Source of the DNA: Diphasiastrum complanatum
Lineage: Eukaryota; Streptophyta; Lycopodiopsida; Lycopodiales; Lycopodiaceae
Length of the DNA stretch: 64,000 nt
Direction: 5' to 3'
Assembly (NCBI GenBank): GCA_029204225.1
Contig: CM055098.1
Coordinates: 53,582,054 to 53,646,053 of the forward strand
The notes below the pieces were generated by a model. It worked only from the letters and a program-made list of their open reading frames with translations. It did not search any database and was not told the DNA's origin. Every line of letters begins with the position of its first letter. Position 1 is the stretch's first letter. The translations under genes were made by a program, and so were the position numbers. Below, piece after piece: positions 57,748-64,000 of the stretch.

Positions 57748-58368
57748 AAGTACAAGAGGATTTATTGATATTGATGGGGTTGATCCAAATCTAAGTCCAA
57801 ATTAGCAAGTTTTTGGAAACTAACTAACTTTTGTGTAGTGAGTTGGATTTGATAGGTATACTCAAATTTTTTGGACCAGAACTTGTTGTGGACTGTATGA
57901 ATACTTTTCACACGTGTGAGGCCGTACAGGTCCTATTTTGGTTAAGAAAATTCAAAGATTTGTACAATTTGACTCACACACCCAAATTGAGAGATTTTTA
58001 GTGCAAAATCAAGCTTTTTCTATAGAGATTCTATTCCTATTATTTGTTCTTGGATTAGATCAGCCAAGCTTGATTCAGGTGCATTAAATGGTCCACAAAT
58101 ATCTGAATGAACAATTTCAAGCACCTTAGTTGCTTTATAAACATCCTTGATTTTTTGAGTGCATGTTGAAGTTGAGAGAGTTATTGCCAAAAATCATAGA
58201 TTAAGGAGTGATTTTGCAAGATTGAGACTAGAATCTAAATTTCCATCATTCTAGATTAGTTCATGAGTGATAGGATTGAGTCTATAAGCTTTCAAATTGC
58301 TAGAAGACTTTAGGTTCAGATCTCTTAGAGAAACCATAAGAGTTTCTAGTGCTTTTTCACATTCAAAA
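57748..58368 (+). other. Untranslated leader of copia L1 element
   Basis: Close relative of the leader at 28,006-28,593. Carries CACACGTGTG at 57,909-57,918 followed by aggccgtacag. About 55 bp near 58,083-58,140 are absent from the other leader. Confidence 0.6.
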
Positions 58369-58843
58369 ATGGCATCAATGGGTGGGTTTTTGCTTGAAGC
58401 TAGGGAAAGGCTCACATCCACTAATCATCCTAATTGGATAGTTTGAATGGAGTCTTTGCTTGTACTCCATGATCTTTATGACATAGTACTTGAGGTGGAA
58501 GTAGAACCTCAATGAGGTGTTGAATTGGTAAAGTACAAAAAGAGATGTAGAGTTGCATTACACTACATAAAAATGAATGTGAGTAATGAACTTTTGAAGG
58601 AAATATCATCTTGTACCACATCCAAAGAGGCATGGGATTCATTGAAAGCAATTTATGGATCCCAGAATACTTCAAGGATACTCATGCTTAGGAATCAAAT
58701 TCTTCAAAGCATGAAAGGAAGTAGTGAAAGTGCCCAAAATTATGTCTTTAGGATCAAATATTTACACCTTATGAAGTATTCTATGGCAAAAAGCCAAATC
58801 TTAGTGATTTGAAAGTTTTTGGATGTACTTGTTATGTACATAT
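58369..58843 (+). pseudogene. Copia Gag joined to integrase by deletion
   Basis: Gag begins at 58,369 (MASMGGFLLEARERLTS) and is readable to SAQNYVFRIK at about 58,760, with stops near 58,443 and 58,512. The sequence then jumps straight into the integrase C-terminal region (LTPYEVFYGKKPNLSDLKVF-type text, 58,763-58,843). About 1.6 kb (rest of Gag, protease, most of integrase) is missing. At 58,844 it is interrupted by the next LTR in the middle of the CTCYVHI motif. Confidence 0.88.
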
Positions 58844-59705
58844 TGTTGAAAATTGTCACTTCTCACTTGACATTGGTTCATGTAAATATTGATCAAACAT
58901 TAGAATATGTTGATGATATGATTTCACACGTGTGGAGCATGTTCCCATGTGTGAAAGGATGTACTTTTCATGTTTGTATATATCCAAATTGATTTTGTAT
59001 CATTCTAGTTAGTGTGAACATGAAATGACTAGTTTTTAGTCAAGTTGACTAGTCACCTACAAATTAGCTTTTCCTTGCATGTGCATGAGTAAATGCTCCC
59101 ACATGGCAAGTGGATGTTCACATGTGTGTATAGAGTACTAGAAGATAAGAGTTGACCATTTTCCTTAGATCCTATTTTGTAGGGAATATTCCTATATTCT
59201 AGGAGACTAGCTTTTTGGATTTTAGTCATATTCTAGAAGGTCAACTATTGGATAAGGATCAAGGATGGATCAAATGGATAGATATGAGTGATGTGGCACT
59301 CTTCACACGTGTGAAGGCCTGCTGGACTGTACCAGACTCATGGATGTACTTTATCCATAAAAGGATCATCATTTTGCTAAGAAAATTGATGAGACTTTTG
59401 CACTCTACACTTTTGTGAGATTTCTAGTCATTTGTCTTGTGATTTTTATGCATGATTGCTATCTAGTATCATTGTACTTGTTGTTTCAGGTGCAGGCCGT
59501 ACAGTGGACAGTACTCCACACGTGTGAAGCCGCTCTCACTAAAAAATGATGTGTTGATCCATTGCTCTTGCTTAAATCCAAGTGTAGTGAATCTAGATCA
59601 AGATCTAATGTGTAGAACTTGATAGATTCATTGATTAAGCAACCAATAACTCTCTATGATTGTAAAGTACAATCATTATTGTCCTAAAAACTGTAAAATT
59701 TATCA
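58844..59705 (+). mobile_element. 5' LTR of the intact copia element, family L5
   Basis: Starts TGTTGAAAATTG exactly where the host copia reading breaks (58,843/58,844) and ends aatttatca at 59,705 next to the primer-binding site; 862 bp. It carries CACACGTGTG at 58,925, 59,304 and 59,517 and a TATA-like gtatatatcc near 58,976. The 3' LTR lies outside the window, so the two cannot be compared. Confidence 0.85.
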
Positions 59706-59717
59706 TGGTATCAGAGC
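59706..59717 (+). other. Primer-binding site, initiator Met tRNA type
   Basis: TGGTATCAGAGC directly after the LTR end. Confidence 0.92.
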
Positions 59718-60301
59718 TAAGTAAGAGAGTGATCATTGAATCATAAATCTTGTAAAGATCATTGGCAAAATTTGTTTTTTGGCCAATACTAGTGAGGGCG
59801 AGTTCTTCTAGAGTGATAGCTTGTAATCATTTGGATCAAAACGACTTGGAGGCTGTGTATGTACTTTTCACACGTGTGAAACCGTACAGCAACTTTCAAT
59901 TCAAGTTACTTTGTGTTTTTTGGTCCCAAAATCACAATACTAGTTCATTTTTGGTGCTTTTTGAAGCATAGTATTGATCTAGATTCATTCTAACTAATGC
60001 CTATGACCAAATAGTGTTTTGGATCATTGAAGCATTTCTTTTTAGAGTCTAAGATCAGATCTAAGAGGCTGATTTGTTCAGATCCTTAGTTGAAGTGAAA
60101 TCTCTAAGAAAAGTGTAAAGCAATTTTTTTTTGTGAGAGTGAAAGCTAGAAATTTTTGGTAAGATCTTTGAGTATCATTCAAGCTTGTGTGTTAGTTTGA
60201 TAGAGACAAGCCTATAGGCATTCTAGTAAGCTTTAGGCCACTTCATAGATCTTTTAAAATTCAAAAATCTTTGTGATTTTTAAAAGAGCATTCATTCTAA
60301 A
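59718..60301 (+). other. Untranslated leader of the intact copia element
   Basis: About 0.58 kb without coding. It carries CACACGTGTG at 59,869-59,878 followed by aaaccgtacag. The leader could hold the RNA packaging signal, which is inference from position. Confidence 0.6.
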
Positions 60302-63300
60302 ATGTCATCCATGGGTGGATATTTGATGGAATCAAGTGAGAGACTCACTTCCACAAATTATTCCATTTGGAAAGTGAGAATGGAATCACTCCTAGTGATC
60401 CATGATCTATATGACATAGTTCAAGGAGTAGAGGAAGAGCCTCAAACTCCCCAAGAACAAGCCAAATACAAGAAGAGAGCAAGATTAGCTCTACATTGCA
60501 TAAAGTTAAATGTATGCAATGACCTCTTGAAAGAGGTGTCTTCTTGTACCTCATCCAAAGAGGCTTGGGATTCATTAAAGAGCATTTATGAATCCAACAA
60601 TACTTCAAGAATCCTCATGCTAAGAAATCAAGTTTTCCAAAGCATGAAAGGAAGTGGAGAGAGTGGACAAGAGTATGTTCTTAGGATCAAATCTCTTAAC
60701 AAGGAGTTAAGTGCAATAGGAGAGAAGATCCAAGATCAAGAACTAGTACAAATCATTTTGAATGGTCTAAGTGATGAGTTTACCAACTTAGTCCAATCAT
60801 TTGCCATTCAAGACTCTCTTCCATCCATTCAAAAGTTGCACAATGTTCTTGTGGCCGAGGAGAGTAGGCTTCTACACCTCAAGACAAGAATGGATAGCAT
60901 GTCACTTAATGGAGGAGAGGAGAAAGCTAACTTTACATCTAAAGGCAAGAAAAAGCAAAATCCATTCAAGAAAAATCAAGGCAAGGAGGCCGAGATGAAG
61001 AATGGAGGATCTACCTCCAAAGGCAAAGTGAAGAACAAGGCAAAACTAAAGTGTTTCTTTTGTGGAAAGAAAGGACACTTTGCCTCAGAATGCTACTTGA
61101 AGAAGAATCAACAAGCCAAAGGAGATCAAGGGAACATTGCTCAAGAGGAAGAATATGAGGATGGATTCAACACATCCTTAATGGTTGCATCTACACCAAC
61201 TTCAAGTCAAGACACATGGTGGATAGATAGTGGGGCTAGTTCCCACATGTCCTTTAACAAGCATTATTTTTCTACTCTTCTATCTTGTAATGACTCTAAG
61301 AAGTCAATATACACTGCTAGTGATCAAGCATGCAAGATAGATGGCATAGGATCTATACCTCTTTGTTTAGGCACATCTAAAAGGATAGATCTAGATAATG
61401 TTTTGTATGTTCCTACCATTTCAAGAAACTTGCTTAGTGTAGGACAATTAATGGACAATGGACTAGATGTACATTTCAAGAATGGAGTTTGTTCCATCTT
61501 GAAAAATGATAAGTGCATAGCTAGTGGCATTAAGCAAGGTAGACTTTTCAAGTTGGATGCTAATGTTGCAAGTGAAAGTGTGAACTTGGCTAGGGAGGAG
61601 CTAACTCAAGTGGAGCTTTGGCATAAGAGATTAGGCCATCCTAATCTTCAATCTATGGAGTCAATGGCAAGCAAGGAACTAGCTCTCGGCCTACCAAGAG
61701 CTTTCAAGAAGTGTGGAAAAATGTGTGAGGCATGTGGCCTTGCAAAGTCACACAAATCTTCTTACAAGAAATCTTCATCAAGATCTCTCTCTCCCTTGGA
61801 TCTCATACATTCTGATGTACATAGTTTTTCACATGCAAGTAATGGAGGTGCCTTGATGTATGTAACTTTTATAGATGATTGTACTAGATTCACATGGATT
61901 GAGTTACTATCAAAGAAAAATCTTGTTTATGAAGCTTTCATTAAGTTCAAGTCTCTAGTAGAGAAACAACTTAGTACTTCTATCAAAGCACTAAGATGTG
62001 ATAATGGAGGAGAGTACACCTCCAATAAAATGAAAGACTTTTGTGAGATCAATGGTATTAAGTTACAATACACTTGTTCCTACACCCCTCAACAAAATGG
62101 GGTGGCCGAGAGGAAAAATAGGAGTCTATGTGAGTGTGCAAAGTCCTTGAGGCTTGATGCATCACTTCCCATCTCATTTTGGGGAGAAGCCATAACATGT
62201 GCTAATTATTTGTGTAATAGACTTCCTAGTAGTGCTATAGATGGGATCTCACCTTATCAAGCCTTGTTTGATAAGAAACCCAATGTAAAATATTTTAAGA
62301 TCTTTGGATGTACTTGTTATGTACACATTCCTTTGGAGACTAGAAGGAAAGAAGATGCTACCTCCTTCAAAGGAATCTTTGTTGGCTATGGAGAAAATAG
62401 CAAGGGATATAGGATATATGATCCTACATCCAAGAAAGTAAAGGTAAGCAAGGATGTACTTTTTGATGAGTCACAATTTGCTAAGAGCTTGTCAAATGGA
62501 TCTAACCCATTGTGCATTGAAGATCTTGACAAATCCGAGGAGGATCTTGACAAACCCGAGGAGGATCATGACAAACCCGAGGATGGAGATTTGGATCCAA
62601 GTCAAAAGGGGCCAAGAAGATCATCAAGGAGCAAGGCCGAGCCCTCAAGGCTTACCTATGTGGACAAGGGAAAGCAAAAGGAAGGCTCTACATCTTCTAC
62701 CTCTTACTCTTTTTTAGCTACATTGATTGAAGAACCATCATCTTTTGAAGAAGCATGTAAATCTAAAGTTTGGAGAGATGCAATGCAAGTAGAGTATGAT
62801 GCATTAGAAGAAAATCATACTTGGAATCTTGTAAATCTTCCAAGAGGAAAGAAACCACTTGCATGTAAGTGGATTTATAGAATTAAGTACAATCAAGATG
62901 GATCTATTAGTAAATACAAAGCTAGGCTTGTTGCTAAGGGATTTCTTCAAATAAAAGGATTGGATTATGAAGAAACATTTGCACCTGTAGCTAAGCTTGT
63001 AACTATTAGATTAATCATTTGCATTGCTACTTTGTTCAAATGGGATCTCTACCAAATGGATGTGACAAATGCCTTCTTGAATGGCTTCTTAGAAGAGGAA
63101 ATCTACATGATGCAACCCGAGGGCTTCATCAAGATTGGTGAGGAGCAAAAGGTGTGCTACTTAAGGAAGAGCCTATATGGCTTGAAGCAAGCACCTAGAG
63201 CTTGGTACTCTAGGTTGCATGATTTTCTCTATTCCCTTGGCTTTGTACTAAGTGCTTATGAACCTTCTTTATATTTCAAATGTAATGAAGGAAAGATCAT

Positions 63301-64000
63301 CATTTTGGTTCTTTATGTTGATGACATCATTATGACAGGAAATGATGATGATGGCATAGGCAAAGTAAAAGTTGACTTATCTAGTGAGTTCAAGATGGTA
63401 GATCTAGGCTTCCTAAAGTTTATACTTGGGATAGAAGTGTCTAGAAGTAGCAATTGTACTTTCATAAGTCAATCTAAGTATGCTACTTCCATTCTTGAAA
63501 GATTTGGTATGAAAGATTGTAAGGGGATTGACACCCCTATGGAGCATGTTGTGAAAGCAACTAATGAAGGTGATGAAGCATCCTTTGAGGACATCACTCT
63601 CTTTAGGAAGCTTATAGGCTCTCTAATCTATTTAACCATCACTAGACCTGACTTAAGTTTTTGTGTAAGCAAGTTGAGTCAAAGTATGCAAGCTCCTTTA
63701 ATTCATCATTGGAAAAGTGCCAAGAGAGTACTTAGATATGTTTCTAGTACTAGATTTTTTGGTATACTTTATGAAGGATCTAACTTGCACTTGAGAGCCT
63801 ACTCGGATTCAGATTTTGCAGGTGACAAGATGGATAGGAAGTCCATTAGTGCATTTGCAACATTTCTTTGTGGAGGAGTGATATCTTGGCTTTCCAAAAA
63901 GCAAGATACAATCTCACTATCTTCTTGTGAAGCCAAGTACAAGGCATTGACTTCAACAACCAAAGAGCTCTTATGGCTAAGAAGACTCTTGATGGAACTA
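60302..64000 (+). CDS. Ty1/copia Gag-Pol polyprotein, intact, 3' end outside window
   Basis: Open from the ATG at 60,302 to the last base of the window: 1,233 codons with no stop. Order: Gag 1-240, zinc knuckle CFFCGKKGHFASEC (251-264), protease WWIDSGAS with D309, GAG-pre-integrase WHKRLGHP (440-447), integrase with D525, D567 and E603 (35 residues between the last two), an acidic linker with three 7-residue repeats (62,519-62,583), RT with the box YVDD at 1005-1008, and RNase H with D1169 and E1210. All visible catalytic residues are present. The remaining RNase H end, polypurine tract and 3' LTR should lie just beyond 64,000. It makes particles, copies its RNA and inserts the DNA; being intact, it is probably a recent insertion. 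The ATG is chosen because it opens the conserved Gag sequence. Confidence 0.95.
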   Translation, partial: MSSMGGYLMESSERLTSTNYSIWKVRMESLLVIHDLYDIVQGVEEEPQTPQEQAKYKKRARLALHCIKLNVCNDLLKEVSSCTSSKEAWDSLKSIYESNNTSRILMLRNQVFQSMKGSGESGQEYVLRIKSLNKELSAIGEKIQDQELVQIILNGLSDEFTNLVQSFAIQDSLPSIQKLHNVLVAEESRLLHLKTRMDSMSLNGGEEKANFTSKGKKKQNPFKKNQGKEAEMKNGGSTSKGKVKNKAKLKCFFCGKKGHFASECYLKKNQQAKGDQGNIAQEEEYEDGFNTSLMVASTPTSSQDTWWIDSGASSHMSFNKHYFSTLLSCNDSKKSIYTASDQACKIDGIGSIPLCLGTSKRIDLDNVLYVPTISRNLLSVGQLMDNGLDVHFKNGVCSILKNDKCIASGIKQGRLFKLDANVASESVNLAREELTQVELWHKRLGHPNLQSMESMASKELALGLPRAFKKCGKMCEACGLAKSHKSSYKKSSSRSLSPLDLIHSDVHSFSHASNGGALMYVTFIDDCTRFTWIELLSKKNLVYEAFIKFKSLVEKQLSTSIKALRCDNGGEYTSNKMKDFCEINGIKLQYTCSYTPQQNGVAERKNRSLCECAKSLRLDASLPISFWGEAITCANYLCNRLPSSAIDGISPYQALFDKKPNVKYFKIFGCTCYVHIPLETRRKEDATSFKGIFVGYGENSKGYRIYDPTSKKVKVSKDVLFDESQFAKSLSNGSNPLCIEDLDKSEEDLDKPEEDHDKPEDGDLDPSQKGPRRSSRSKAEPSRLTYVDKGKQKEGSTSSTSYSFLATLIEEPSSFEEACKSKVWRDAMQVEYDALEENHTWNLVNLPRGKKPLACKWIYRIKYNQDGSISKYKARLVAKGFLQIKGLDYEETFAPVAKLVTIRLIICIATLFKWDLYQMDVTNAFLNGFLEEEIYMMQPEGFIKIGEEQKVCYLRKSLYGLKQAPRAWYSRLHDFLYSLGFVLSAYEPSLYFKCNEGKIIILVLYVDDIIMTGNDDDGIGKVKVDLSSEFKMVDLGFLKFILGIEVSRSSNCTFISQSKYATSILERFGMKDCKGIDTPMEHVVKATNEGDEASFEDITLFRKLIGSLIYLTITRPDLSFCVSKLSQSMQAPLIHHWKSAKRVLRYVSSTRFFGILYEGSNLHLRAYSDSDFAGDKMDRKSISAFATFLCGGVISWLSKKQDTISLSSCEAKYKALTSTTKELLWLRRLLMEL
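62519..62583 (+). repeat. In-frame 21-bp repeat, three units
   Basis: gatcttgacaaatccgagga and two variants in a row encode (D-L/H-D-K-S/P-E-E)x3 in the linker between integrase and RT of the intact copia polyprotein. Confidence 0.9.

Overview
This is nuclear DNA from a land plant. It is AT-rich and almost entirely mobile-element sequence, with spliced gene pieces bearing GT..AG introns, long dinucleotide microsatellites, LTR retrotransposons primed by initiator-Met-tRNA-type sites, a CACTA-type transposase and no bacterial-style operons. The species cannot be named from the sequence. I see no rRNA, tRNA or CRISPR array. Only one protein-coding ORF is long and intact; nearly everything else is a broken, nested or rearranged copy.

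Layout. 1-1,008: gypsy integrase fragment joined to a copia integrase fragment (+). 1,009-11,182: a large degenerate Ty3/gypsy element on the minus strand. Its 5' LTR (9,950-11,182) and primer-binding site (9,927-9,948, Athila/Tat-like) are followed by gag, protease, RT, RNase H and integrase, then an AT-rich spacer and a degenerate coiled-coil accessory ORF. It sits in a copia element (11,187-13,071, minus). 13,072-17,238: mostly unassigned sequence plus one partial LTR. 17,239-25,467: a minus-strand copia array with three LTRs of one family and internally deleted bodies, next to a second copia family. 26,507-27,343: the 3' end of a spliced gene (four exons with matching phases) that I do not recognise.

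27,344-37,901: one copia element (+) whose RT is interrupted by a 2.8-kb DNA transposon (31,121-33,938). This insert carries a DUF7869-like gene on one strand and a DNA-methyltransferase C-terminus on the other. The copia 3' end appears inverted (36,839-37,901), together with a gypsy integrase scrap and a second DUF7869-like fragment. 38,800-40,921: another decayed copia. 41,244-51,835: a CACTA-type block with transposase exons, a SET-domain fragment, huge CT/GA microsatellites, a 0.85-kb direct duplication with subterminal-type motifs, and an inserted short LTR element whose body holds only a protease fragment and a coiled-coil ORF. 51,840-58,843: a patchwork of copia fragments in both orientations. 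58,844-64,000: a young-looking copia element with LTR, primer-binding site and an uninterrupted 1,233-codon Gag-Pol reading frame that runs off the window.

Most interesting points: the DUF7869 plus methyltransferase transposon, the SET domain inside a CACTA transposase gene, the coiled-coil accessory ORFs of the gypsy elements, and a palindrome CACACGTGTG that recurs 11 times, always in copia LTRs or leaders.
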